A stretch of 15,490 bases of DNA from Bacteroidales bacterium. GTDB lineage: Bacteria > Bacteroidota > Bacteroidia > Bacteroidales > DTU049. The stretch covers positions 1 through 15,490 of the forward strand of contig JAGPGB010000009.1 in the NCBI GenBank assembly GCA_018056215.1, written 5' to 3'. Positions 6,365 through 15,200 of this stretch are shown piece by piece. A program made the position numbers and the translations under genes. Position 1 is the stretch's first letter. Every line of letters starts with the position of its first letter. Under the pieces are notes generated by a model. It was not told where the DNA came from. It was given only the letters and a program-made list of their open reading frames with translations, and searched no databases.

Positions 6365-7237
6365 ATGAACGATATTAAAATTAATTGGAAAAGTTTTTTA
6401 ACTTTTTTAGCACTATTCCTAGCAGCAGCATTATTTTTTAATCTTGCTATGTCATTTATACTTTTATCAACAAATAATTTAAATAATCCTCGCGCAATAA
6501 TGCTAGCAAATACTATTGCACATTTATTTACTTTTACAGGCGTAGGAATAGCCTTCCCATTATTAAATAAATATAAAATTTACGAATTTTATCAAAATAG
6601 ACCATATAAAGATTTGCTATTTTTAATATTAACATTTTTTATAGTTTTATTAATTCAGCCATCTTTATCTTTATTAACGGAAATAACTAATTTGATAAAA
6701 TTACCATCAAATATTGATAATTTTCTTAGCCAATACGAAAATATGGCAAATGAATTATTGAAACAAACAATGAACGACAGTAGTATTGGCTTTTTATTAT
6801 TGAATATAGTCTATGTAGCATTAGTACCAGCAGTTGGAGAAGAATTAATCTTTAGAGGAATAATACAAAAATATTTAATAAAATTAACCAAACATGCGTG
6901 GATTGGCATTATCTTAACAGGACTTATTTTTAGCTTATTCCATTTATCATGGAGTACAATTTTAGCAATTTGGTTTTTTGGGATTATTTTAGGAATAGTG
7001 TATTATACTACTGGCAATATTTGGTATTCTATGTTTATGCATTTTATAAACAATCTAATGGCAACACTCTCATATTGGTTAGCTAGTAATAATAAAATAT
7101 CTTATTCATTAGAAGAAATTGATAATATTAAATTCCCACTATGGATAGAATTAATATCTCTAATATTAATGATTTTATTTATAATTTTTCTATTTAAATT
7201 TATTAAATTAAAAAGAGAAAACACAAAAGATATTTGA
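6365..7237 (+). CDS. CPBP family intramembrane metalloprotease
   Basis: This 290-residue polytopic membrane protein has the three CPBP (Abi/CAAX-protease, Rce1-like) motifs: EEL.FRG (E159, E160, R164), F..FH.SW (H193) and HFINN (H226, N230). They lie within membrane helices and should form the metal-dependent glutamic protease site. Hydrophobic segments are seen at ~10-35, ~48-68, ~83-104, ~142-156, ~177-194, ~198-214, ~220-240 and ~258-280. Family members process prenylated or peptide substrates, or protect against bacteriocins; the substrate here is unknown. The stop codon overlaps the aroD start (TGATG), so the two are translationally coupled. I see no functional reason to link them beyond that. 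Confidence 0.9.
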   Translation: MNDIKINWKSFLTFLALFLAAALFFNLAMSFILLSTNNLNNPRAIMLANTIAHLFTFTGVGIAFPLLNKYKIYEFYQNRPYKDLLFLILTFFIVLLIQPSLSLLTEITNLIKLPSNIDNFLSQYENMANELLKQTMNDSSIGFLLLNIVYVALVPAVGEELIFRGIIQKYLIKLTKHAWIGIILTGLIFSLFHLSWSTILAIWFFGIILGIVYYTTGNIWYSMFMHFINNLMATLSYWLASNNKISYSLEEIDNIKFPLWIELISLILMILFIIFLFKFIKLKRENTKDI

Positions 7238-7899
7238 TGAAAACAAAAATTTTTCAAACAATAAATATAGATGATGAAAAATACATTAACTCTTCGATAA
7301 AAAACTATCCATATATAGAGTTACGTTTAGATTATATCACAAAAACAAATCTTGATAATATTTTCACACAAAAAAATGATTACAATGAGATAATAACCAC
7401 TATACCTATCAAAGATGCAAAAAATGAATATGCAATTATGACACTAAATAAAGCTATTAATCTGGGAAGTAATTATATAGACATAAATATAGAAAGTATA
7501 GAATACAAAGAAACTGCAACAATAATTAATAAAGCATTAACAAAAAAATGCAAAACAATTTTATCAGTCCATAAAATAAATGACATAATTAGTAATAATG
7601 AAATAGATGAACTTTTAAAAAAACAAAAAGAACACAAAATTGATCATCTTAAAATTGTGTTAAACCCAAATAATGACGAAGAATATCAATATTTTTGTAA
7701 TCTATATAAAATATATAAAAATATAATATTTTTATGCATAGGTAAATATAGTATGGACTCAAGAATATTAGCAATCAAAAATGAAGTACCCTTTATTTAC
7801 ACATTAAGTGATGGGAGTGCAATGATGTATGATGGGCAGGTATATTACAGAGATTTGAAGAGAAGGATAGAAGAGGGGAGAGGATTAGGGTTAGATTAA
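7237..7899 (+). CDS. aroD: 3-dehydroquinate dehydratase, type I (divergent)
   Basis: This enzyme dehydrates 3-dehydroquinate to 3-dehydroshikimate (third step of the shikimate pathway) through a Schiff base. I take the ATG at 7237, overlapping the CPBP stop as TGATG, giving 220 residues. Core residues can be placed: IELRLDY (E28, R30), IDINIES (82-88, D82, E86), LSVHK (H112, general acid/base), DHLKIV (K139, Schiff-base lysine), SR (R176) and DGQ (Q201). Two usual substrate-contact positions look changed: the T.R motif reads TIP (P57 where Arg is expected), and the SAPGQ loop reads MYDGQ. The protein is shorter and more divergent than the enterobacterial enzyme, but the catalytic His/Lys pair is intact. 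The left end of the IS element coincides with the stop codon, so the last residues may not be the original C-terminus. Confidence 0.82.
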   Translation: MKTKIFQTINIDDEKYINSSIKNYPYIELRLDYITKTNLDNIFTQKNDYNEIITTIPIKDAKNEYAIMTLNKAINLGSNYIDINIESIEYKETATIINKALTKKCKTILSVHKINDIISNNEIDELLKKQKEHKIDHLKIVLNPNNDEEYQYFCNLYKIYKNIIFLCIGKYSMDSRILAIKNEVPFIYTLSDGSAMMYDGQVYYRDLKRRIEEGRGLGLD

Positions 7900-7947
7900 C
7901 ATTTTTATGTTATAGTTAAAATATTTTATAATTTCAATAAAATTTAT

Positions 7948-7955
7948 TACTTTTG
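7948..7955 (+). promoter_or_regulatory. Candidate -7 box (TACTTTTG) for the transposase
   Basis: A perfect TAnnTTTG match 17 bases before the transposase ATG. It lies inside the element, so the IS carries its own promoter in host style. Confidence 0.45.
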
Positions 7956-7972
7956 TTTAAAATTTTTTAGCT

Positions 7973-8965
7973 ATGCAAGAATTATTAGAAAACATCGATA
8001 AATACTTGGCTCTACCCAAGGATCATAAACGAGATTTCCTGGATCAGCTATATCAGTACCTCGTTAATAGCAATGCTACTGCTGTAGATTACCAACAAGT
8101 AAAGATTCAATCGTCTGCAGCTATTTGTCCAGACTGCAAAAGTGAAAACGTCATCAAAGTTGGCAGACGAAATGGCAGACAAGTTTACAAATGTAAAACT
8201 TGTGGTTATCAATTCCGTGAGACTGCTCGCACCTTTGTTTATCGTATGCGAAAATATCCATTAATGCTCGATTATATGAGATGTATGCTCGAGGGTAAAA
8301 GTCTGCGAGCATGTGCTAATGAGGTTGGCATTTGTCTGAAAACCAGCTTCGAATGGCGGCACAAAATATTAGCAGCTATTAGAGCATTAGAAGGTGGAAT
8401 AAGCTTCTCTGGAATTGTGGAAGCAGATGAACTATTAATGAACTATTCAGAAAAAGGGAGAAAGTTTAAAAACAAAGAAGAATATCGTAAAGCTAAAAAG
8501 AAGAAACATCTCAAGGTAGCAGTATTGGTAGTAACAGACAGAGAAGGGAATTTACTTTTTAAACAAGTTGGAGAGAAAAAAGTGAAAAATGAACAATTGA
8601 GAGAGGAGCTCAAGAATAGATTGTCAGAAAACAATCTGATATGCGTAAAGCCAAAGAAAGAATTTAGAAAAGGAGTAAAGGGTCTACAAAGTAAAAAAGT
8701 GATAGTAAACAAAAGGCAATTAAAACGAGGGATTTATAGTGTAAAAATAGTTGAGAGCAAAATAAGTGATTTTAAGACGTGGTTGAGTAGATTTCACGGA
8801 GTAGCTACAAAGTATTTGCAGAGCTATCTAATGTGGTTTGTAATAATGAATAAGTATCTAAAAGAGTTGATAGATTCTGACATTGGTAGACTATTGAACT
8901 TGTCATCGCACGACAGATGGGCATGGGACAAGTATAGAGAAATAGTTAGTCAAAGATATGAATAA
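7973..8965 (+). CDS. IS1595-family transposase, catalytic triad apparently incomplete
   Basis: The 330-residue protein has the IS1595 layout. There is an N-terminal zinc ribbon (C52-P-D-C55 and C74-K-T-C77), a helix-turn-helix around 108-130 ending in SFEWRHKIL, and a DDE-type catalytic region with FSGIVEADE (first Asp, D152), KVAVLVVTDREGN (181-193) and a conserved end FKTWLSRFHGVATKYLQSYLMWF (267-289). Where the family normally has a (L)C(S/T)D motif for the second Asp, this protein reads ICVKPKKEF (223-231), so that Asp appears to be missing. The usual H..NV.S motif reads SVKIVES (256-262), with E261 possibly acting as third acidic residue. The frame is fully open, so it is not a decayed pseudogene in the ordinary sense. 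The placement comes from family memory without an alignment. Base composition looks somewhat less AT-rich than the neighbouring genes. Confidence 0.85.
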   Translation: MQELLENIDKYLALPKDHKRDFLDQLYQYLVNSNATAVDYQQVKIQSSAAICPDCKSENVIKVGRRNGRQVYKCKTCGYQFRETARTFVYRMRKYPLMLDYMRCMLEGKSLRACANEVGICLKTSFEWRHKILAAIRALEGGISFSGIVEADELLMNYSEKGRKFKNKEEYRKAKKKKHLKVAVLVVTDREGNLLFKQVGEKKVKNEQLREELKNRLSENNLICVKPKKEFRKGVKGLQSKKVIVNKRQLKRGIYSVKIVESKISDFKTWLSRFHGVATKYLQSYLMWFVIMNKYLKELIDSDIGRLLNLSSHDRWAWDKYREIVSQRYE

Positions 8966-8977
8966 CATACTTTAAAC

Positions 8978-8997
8978 TATAACAAAAATTTGTTATA
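8978..8997. repeat. Hairpin at the right end of the IS
   Basis: TATAACAAA and TTTGTTATA form a perfect 9-bp stem with a two-base loop, overlapping the right inverted repeat. A weaker counterpart, TAACAT/ATGTTA with a four-T loop, lies at the left end (7897-7912). No T-run follows, so an ordinary terminator is unlikely. Confidence 0.5.
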
Positions 8998-9050
8998 CCA
9001 TACCCCTTTTCGCAGTCTTTTTCTTTGTTAATGCTTTTATAAAAATTCCC

Positions 9051-9058
9051 TAATTTAG
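9051..9058 (+). promoter_or_regulatory. Candidate -7 box (TAATTTAG) for the SRAP gene
   Basis: Matches 7 of 8 positions of TAnnTTTG and lies 18 bases before the ATG at 9077, the same spacing as the other boxes in this window. Confidence 0.3.
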
Positions 9059-9076
9059 CTATTTAAAATTTTTATC

Positions 9077-9775
9077 ATGTGTTTTCATAATTCATTATTT
9101 GTTGATGCTGTAAGGATAGAAAGTAGATATAATGCAAATTTTATCCCAGGTACCGATTGGCAACCTATTTATCATGTTTCTGCATTTAATTTGCCTGCTT
9201 GGCCTATTATTGCTAATGAGGCTCCCAGTGTGATCCAATTTTTTCAATGGGGATTGATTCCTTTTTTTATTAAAAATAAAAATATTGCTGATGACATTAG
9301 AGTGAAAACCTTAAATGCTAGGATAGAAACTCTTCATCAAAAAAAATCGTTTTATATTTCTGCCAAAAATAAACTTTGTTTGATACCTTCTACAGGTTTT
9401 TTTGAATGGCAACAAATTGGCAATAATAAACAGCCATGGTTTATTAGATTAGCTGATGAAGAAATCTTTTCTATCGCTGGCATATGGGACGTGTGGAATG
9501 ATCCGTTTACTGGTACACAATATTATACTTTTTCTTTAATTACAAGAGAGGCTGTAGGAATAATGAAAGAAATTCATAATACTAAACAAAGAATGCCCTT
9601 TATTTTACCTAAATCTATAGAGAAAGAATGGTTGTTTGCTAATACTCCCGAAAAAAAAGAAAAATTACTCAAACAGTCCAATGATATTAAATTTAATGCT
9701 TATAAAGTTTCTCATTTAGTGGGTAAAAGAAACATAAATACTAACGTCCCAGAGGTGATTAAAAAAATAGATTGA
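9077..9775 (+). CDS. SRAP domain protein (YedK/HMCES family)
   Basis: This 232-residue protein has the hallmarks of the SOS-response-associated peptidase family, which forms a thiazolidine link to abasic sites in single-stranded DNA and protects them. Cys2 follows the initiator Met (MCFHN) and is the residue that becomes the exposed catalytic N-terminus after Met removal, which also fixes the start. Other conserved sites are LNARIET (79-85, N80 and R82), STGFFEW (105-111, E110), IAGIWD (133-138) and IHNTKQRMP (166-174, H167, R172). Length is usual. The gene lies between the IS and dapF with short gaps and no obvious functional partner. It acts on chromosomal DNA in the cytoplasm. No LexA-like operator is evident upstream. 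Confidence 0.93.
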   Translation: MCFHNSLFVDAVRIESRYNANFIPGTDWQPIYHVSAFNLPAWPIIANEAPSVIQFFQWGLIPFFIKNKNIADDIRVKTLNARIETLHQKKSFYISAKNKLCLIPSTGFFEWQQIGNNKQPWFIRLADEEIFSIAGIWDVWNDPFTGTQYYTFSLITREAVGIMKEIHNTKQRMPFILPKSIEKEWLFANTPEKKEKLLKQSNDIKFNAYKVSHLVGKRNINTNVPEVIKKID

Positions 9776-9786
9776 TTTATTATTTT

Positions 9787-9794
9787 TATATTTG
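9787..9794 (+). promoter_or_regulatory. Candidate -7 box (TATATTTG) for the dapF operon
   Basis: A perfect TAnnTTTG match 20 bases before the dapF ATG at 9815, in the 39-base gap after the SRAP gene. Confidence 0.5.
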
Positions 9795-9814
9795 TACTTT
9801 AATTTTTTTTAAAA

Positions 9815-10615
9815 ATGTTTAATCATAATTTCTCTTTTTACAAATTTCATGGTGCGGGGAATGATTTTATCTTATCAGATATTCGAAATATGACCGATAG
9901 TTTTTTTGATACTGCTCTAATAAAGAAATTATGCGATAGACATTTAGGCATTGGCGCTGATGGAATAATATTCCTTGCTAATCCTAATAATGATTCTAGC
10001 ATTTTTTCTATGATTTATTATAATTATGATGGGAGTAGAGCCACTATGTGTGGTAACGGAGCTCGCTGTATTTGTGCTTTTGCCAATTTTCTTAATCTTA
10101 TCGATGTTGATAAATATTTTAATTTTGATGCTGATGATGGTGTTCATAATGCAATGATACTCGATAGATTAGAAAATAAATGGGATGTAGAAATTAGTAT
10201 AAATGTTTTATCTCAAATTACTAAAATTGATGAACGTTCTTTTTTTGTAGATACTGGCGTGCCTCATCTGATTAAGTTCGTTGATAATGTAGACTCGCTT
10301 GATGTATATAATGAAGGTAAAATACTAAGATTTTCACCAGATTTCGGTGATGCTGGTGTGAATGTAAATTTTGTAGAATTGGGTGAGAAAATAAAAATCA
10401 GAACCTATGAAAGAGGTGTAGAAGGTGAAACCTTAGCTTGTGGTACTGGTATATGTGCTGCAGCTATAGTCATTAATAATTTTTTTAATAAAGCTTTCCC
10501 TATCAATATTAGTGCTCTAGGTGGTGATCTACAAGTAAATCAATTAAATGATAATGTTTTACTTTTGCGTGGCCCTGCTACTTTGGTTTTTGAAATTGAG
10601 AAATTTTATTTATAA
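9815..10615 (+). CDS. dapF: Diaminopimelate epimerase
   Basis: This enzyme converts LL- to meso-diaminopimelate, the immediate precursor of lysine and a peptidoglycan cross-linking residue. The 266-residue length is standard. Motifs: FHGAGNDF (11-18), GIGADG (45-50), YNYDGSRATMCGNGAR (69-84) with the first catalytic Cys79, DTGVPHLI (146-153), GVNVNFVE (181-188), and ERGVEGETLACGTG (199-212) with the second catalytic Cys209. Both thiols of the cofactor-free two-base racemase are intact. It is likely the first gene of an operon: the GNAT gene starts 15 bases after its stop, and mltG overlaps the GNAT gene. Confidence 0.97.
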   Translation: MFNHNFSFYKFHGAGNDFILSDIRNMTDSFFDTALIKKLCDRHLGIGADGIIFLANPNNDSSIFSMIYYNYDGSRATMCGNGARCICAFANFLNLIDVDKYFNFDADDGVHNAMILDRLENKWDVEISINVLSQITKIDERSFFVDTGVPHLIKFVDNVDSLDVYNEGKILRFSPDFGDAGVNVNFVELGEKIKIRTYERGVEGETLACGTGICAAAIVINNFFNKAFPINISALGGDLQVNQLNDNVLLLRGPATLVFEIEKFYL

Positions 10616-10630
10616 TTTTATAAAAATTTT

Positions 10631-11158
10631 ATGAATTTACAAGGTGAAAATATTAAATTAAGAGCTCCAGAGCTTGATGATATTGATTGGATGTTTGATA
10701 TCGAAAATAATGATTCTTATTGGTATCTGAGTGATGCTTTTCAACCTTTCTCTAGATGGACTATAGAAAATTTTATAAAAGGACAAACGGATATTTTTTC
10801 TGAGAAGCAGTATAGATTTGTCGCTGAGGATAGATTGCATAATAAAATTGGTATTATAGATTTGTATAATTTCGCTCCTCTACATCGTAGAGTATTTATA
10901 GGTATTTTTATTGATGAGCTATATAGAAATAAAAATTATGGTTCACAATCTATATCCATAGCAGTGAATTATTGTTTTAATATTTTACAGCTACACCAAG
11001 TGTGTGCTTTAATACCTGCTAGTAATGTGGCTAGCATCAAATTATTTGAAAAATCAAATTTCCAATTGCAATCGTCTAGAAAAGATTGGTATTTGATAAA
11101 TGGCATTTTTGTTGATGAATTATTTTATAATAAATTTAATGAATATGAGATTGGTTAA
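10631..11158 (+). CDS. GNAT family N-acetyltransferase
   Basis: This 175-residue single GNAT domain is of the RimJ/RimL/SpeG-like type. Visible elements are the N-terminal strand NIKLRAPELDDIDWMF (7-22), the central FVAE...IGIIDLYNF strands (~63-81), LHRRVFIGIFI (84-94) and the acetyl-CoA pyrophosphate loop RNKNYGSQS (99-107). These are followed by the helix leading to LQLHQVCALIPASNVASIKLFEKSNF, the conserved asparagine/aromatic C-terminal part. The pattern resembles spermidine acetyltransferase (SpeG), but the substrate cannot be read from sequence. Its place between dapF and mltG is a recurrent arrangement in Bacteroidota as I remember it, which hints at a wall-related or housekeeping role without proving it. 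Confidence 0.88.
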   Translation: MNLQGENIKLRAPELDDIDWMFDIENNDSYWYLSDAFQPFSRWTIENFIKGQTDIFSEKQYRFVAEDRLHNKIGIIDLYNFAPLHRRVFIGIFIDELYRNKNYGSQSISIAVNYCFNILQLHQVCALIPASNVASIKLFEKSNFQLQSSRKDWYLINGIFVDELFYNKFNEYEIG

Positions 11159-12155
11159 AATACTTGTAGTTTTGATTATTTTAGTATCTAGTGCTTTTTA
11201 CTTTACATTCTATTTGCCTAATGTGAAAATACCTAATAACGCTCCAGAAACCACAATTTATATTTATCCTAATACAGACACTGATGATTTTATTGAAATA
11301 TTAAAAAATGAACACATTCTTAAATTCCCTTGTACTTTTCAGTTAGCTACACATTTTAGATATTTTGTTGCTAAACCGGGTAGATATGTGCTTAAAAAAG
11401 GTATGAATAACAATGATTTGATTAATAAAATAAGAATTGGAGACCAAGATCCGATAACTTTAACTTTTAATAATGTAAGAACAATCGATGATTTAGCTGA
11501 GAAAATTGATGGAAAATTTATTTTTACTAAACAAGATTTTTTAGATGTAATAAATGATAAAGATTTTATAGATTCTTTAGGATTTAATAAATACAACATA
11601 GCATGTATTTTTATACCAAACACATATTATTTTTTATGGACCACTACACCTAAACAATTCGTTTTGAAAATGAAAAATGAATGGGATAATTTCTGGACAA
11701 ATGAAAGATTAGAAAAAGCACAAGCTTTGCATTTAACTCCTACTCAGGTTTGCACTTTAGCATCTATTGTAGAGGCTGAAACTAAAAAATGGGATGAGAT
11801 GCCCATAGTTGCTGGTGTTTATATCAATAGATTGAGGAGAAATATGCCTTTACAGTCAGATCCGACTATTATTTTTGCTCATCAAGATTTTAACATAAAA
11901 AGAGTACTTCATAAGCATTTAGAAATAGATTCTCCTTATAATACTTATAAAAATCTTGGATTACCACCAGGTCCTATTCTATTGCCATCTCCTCAAGCCA
12001 TAGATGCTGTTTTAAATTATCAGAAACATGATTATCTATTTTTCTGTGCTAGAGATGATTTATCTGGATATCATACTTTTAGTCGCACTGCCTCTGAACA
12101 TATGCAATGTGCTAAAAAATACCATGCTGCTCTAGATAGGTTGAATATAAAATAG
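11145..12155 (+). CDS. mltG: Endolytic murein transglycosylase MltG (YceG)
   Basis: MltG cuts nascent peptidoglycan glycan strands at the inner membrane and helps set strand length. I choose the ATG at 11145 (336 residues, start MRLVKILVV), which gives a compact 14-base overlap with the GNAT gene and places the single membrane anchor at ~4-24. An upstream in-frame ATG at 11100 would lengthen the overlap to 59 bases. After a LysM-like region (~35-110) comes the catalytic YceG domain: LASIVEAETKKWDEMPIVAG with the catalytic glutamate at E210, VYINRLRRNMPLQSDPT (225-241), SPYNTY, LGLPPGPI (272-279), and the C-terminal YLFFCARDDLSGYHTFS and EHM blocks. With dapF two genes upstream, the operon is wall-centred. 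Confidence 0.94.
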   Translation: MRLVKILVVLIILVSSAFYFTFYLPNVKIPNNAPETTIYIYPNTDTDDFIEILKNEHILKFPCTFQLATHFRYFVAKPGRYVLKKGMNNNDLINKIRIGDQDPITLTFNNVRTIDDLAEKIDGKFIFTKQDFLDVINDKDFIDSLGFNKYNIACIFIPNTYYFLWTTTPKQFVLKMKNEWDNFWTNERLEKAQALHLTPTQVCTLASIVEAETKKWDEMPIVAGVYINRLRRNMPLQSDPTIIFAHQDFNIKRVLHKHLEIDSPYNTYKNLGLPPGPILLPSPQAIDAVLNYQKHDYLFFCARDDLSGYHTFSRTASEHMQCAKKYHAALDRLNIK

Positions 12156-12179
12156 TGATTTCATTAAGAAAAAATTTAT

Positions 12180-12187
12180 TAATTTTA
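12180..12187 (+). promoter_or_regulatory. Candidate -7 box (TAATTTTA) for the adhesin-like gene
   Basis: Matches 7 of 8 positions of TAnnTTTG and is 23 bases before the ATG at 12211. Read-through from mltG is equally possible, since no terminator hairpin is visible in the 55-base gap. Confidence 0.3.
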
Positions 12188-12210
12188 CAATCAGGATATT
12201 TTTTCCATTT

Positions 12211-15200
12211 ATGAAAAAATTACTAATATTTATAATTCTTATTTTAACTAATTTTGTAGTTAATGCTATGAATATTAGGTCCATAGAGATTCAATATGAG
12301 CCTATTAGTAATTTGACGTTTCAGGTGAATGTAGTATGTTATGTCTATGAGCATGGTCCTATTGATCAAAATATATCTCTAAACTGGGGTGATGGTACTA
12401 ATAGCAATTTGAATTTACTGAGTATATCACCTGCTGGGTTGCCTTATCTCAAAAAAGTTATTTATTATGGGCAACATACATATTCTGGTCCTTCTACATT
12501 TCTCCTTAGTGTTTCATATAAATGCAGAGAACCATATATAGCAAATATCCCATTGTCAGTGCAGAAATCATTATATACAGAAGCTTTACTTGTCATCAAT
12601 CCTTATGTTAGCAGTAGGTATTCTTTACGTTTTCAATCTCCAGCACCATTTAGAATATGTAGTAGTACATTGCAAGAGCTAGACATGAGTGTGTATGATC
12701 CAGAGCCTCATTCTAATGCTACCTATACGTATCAGCTTATTTCTTGCAGAGATTCAGGTGGAGTGAATATTTCAAATTATGCTATGCCTTCTGCTACTAG
12801 CAGTTTTTTATTAGATCCAAATACAGGGATTATTACTTGGGATACTCCTATCAGAGGCGAATATAGTTTTGTTGTTCGTGCTAAAAAATTAATTTCTGGG
12901 GTAATGGTTGGATATGTTGATAGAGATGTTACTATAATAGTAAATGATTGCCAAAGTATTAGCCCTGTTCTTAATAGTCCAGCAGATACCTGCATAATTG
13001 CCGGTAATGATTTGTCATTCCCAGTGAGTGCTTCGTTTACTTATAATGATACTATGCTATTAACAGCATCAGGACAGTTAATAGATATGGGAGCTACTTT
13101 CCCTCAACCAATAAAAGGTGTTCATAATGTATCTTCAAATTTTAGTTGGGATGCTAGTTGTAATGAGGTTTCTATAAATTCTTATAGTTTAAATTTTCGT
13201 GTTGATATTTTAAATCAAGATAATTCATCGTCTAGTTTATATAATTTTAATAATGGGATTTTATCTCCATTTACTTCCAATGTACCCATAATGTTTAATA
13301 GCCCTTGTGGCAATGGATGGGATAATACTAAATATATTTGGTATGGCAAAGATGAAAATGCTCCAAGATATTTAACAAGTCCAGTTTTAGACCTTTCTGA
13401 TGGTGATTATATTTTAGAATTTGATATGCGATATGAAGAACATACTGGCTATGGTGGTAGCAGTTGCGAGGGGCCAGATGAACCAGATGAGGGAGTTTAT
13501 GTGCAATATAATACTACAGACTCAGAAAATAACTGGATAAATATAGTATATTTTAATCCTAATCCCAAATACCACGAGGAAGGTGGTCATGAAACAAACT
13601 TAACTCATTGGAATAATTACACAATATTATTACCTGCTGCTGCCCTAACTCCTAATACACGTATTAGATGGTATCAAGATATATCCACAAATTATGACTA
13701 TGATCATTGGGGGTTGGATAATATCGGTTTTACAAGGATAGCTGATATTCCTGAAGTGTATAAAAAAATAAATGTTTCAGTTATAGCACCAGCTCCACAA
13801 AACTTGCAGGCTACAGCTACTCCTTATGGTATAGAACTTCAATGGCAAAGAGAATTTTGTGATAATGCTATTGGATATAAAATTTTTAGAAAAAATATGC
13901 ATACTTCTTACGTTCAAGGAGTTTGCGAAACTGGACTTCCAGATTCTCTCGGATTTACATTGATAGATTCTACTAATACAATATTAGATACTATCTATAC
14001 AGATTATATTAATGAAGGCAATTTGGCTATAGGAAATGAATATTGCTATCGAGTGTATGCTTATTTCTCAGATGGAGCAGAGAGTAAAGCATCCAACGAG
14101 GCATGTGCTATTCTCAGCGAGGTAGCTCCTGTCATAACTCATGTGAGTGTAAATACTACTGATGAAGTAAATGGTGAAGTGCTTTTAAAATGGTCTAAAC
14201 CTAATGAACTTGATACTATAGCTAATCCAGGACCATATAAATATGATGTTTATTTTGGCGAAAATCTTTCAGGCGATAATTATACTTTTTTATCAAGTAC
14301 ATTTAGCTTAAACGATACAGTTTTGCTACATCAAAATATTGATACAAAAAACAAAAATTATCATTATCAGATACGCCTTTTAAATCAAATTAATGGTACA
14401 TGGCAGCCAATTAATAGCTCGTCAGCAGCTTCTTCAGTTTTTTTAGTTGCTACTCCTAGTGATAAAAAAATTCATCTGAATTTTAATTATCTAGTACCTT
14501 GGACTAATGATAGTTTCTATGTTTATAGATTTAATGACATCTCAATGTCTTATGAATTGCTTGCTAAAACTAATAATTTAGAATATTTAGACACTGGTTT
14601 AATAAATGGTAATAATTATTGCTATAAAGTTTTGGCTTATGGGCATTATTCTGCACCTGGCTTTGTAACTCTACTAGAGAATTGGTCGCAGGAGATATGT
14701 GCTATGCCGATAGATATAGAGCCACCATGCTCACCTATTTTGCACGTAACCGCTGATTGCAATTCACTTTCTAATATTTTAACTTGGCAAGATGTAATCA
14801 CTTATTGTGATGCTAATGATCTGAGTCATTATCAAGTCTTTTATTCCCCTACAATACTTGATGATTTTACTCTATTAGTAAATACTACTGATACATCATA
14901 TATTCATACTTTAGCTAGCACTGTAGCTGGCTGCTATTACGTAGTAGCTGTAGATACTAATAACAATGCTTCTCAGCCATCAATGAAAGTTTGTTCAGAT
15001 ATCAATAGTTGCGATTTATATTCATTACCTAATGTATTTACTCCTGATGGTGATGGTTATAATGATTTATTTCAACCTTTTCCTTATGATTTTGTCGAAA
15101 AGATACATCTGTTAGTTTATAATAGATGGGGAAATTTAGTTTTCGAAACGCAAGATCCAGATATTAATTGGGATGGAACAAATATGAATTCTGGACGTCC

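Larger units (their letters stand above)
7898..8994 (+). mobile_element. IS1595-like insertion sequence
   Basis: The single transposase gene is bracketed by imperfect inverted repeats. The left end (7898-7924) and the reverse complement of the right end (8967-8994) agree at about 23 of 27 positions; the longest uninterrupted block is TGTTATAGTT (7908-7917). The left end begins inside the aroD stop codon. I could not find a convincing target duplication in the flanks, so the exact ends are uncertain by a few bases. The length of ~1.1 kb suits the family. Confidence 0.6.

Noticed and set aside
7234..7236. TTG at 7234 as the aroD start
   Set aside because: The ATG immediately following (7237) gives the classic TGATG coupling with the upstream stop and a normal N-terminus.
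7898..8994. Target-site duplication for the IS
   Set aside because: I compared the bases outside both inverted repeats and found no convincing direct repeat of the length expected for the family.
11100..11144. ATG at 11100 as the mltG start
   Set aside because: It would put a 59-base overlap with the GNAT gene and 15 extra residues before the membrane anchor; 11145 gives a compact overlap and a typical basic N-terminus. It cannot be fully excluded.
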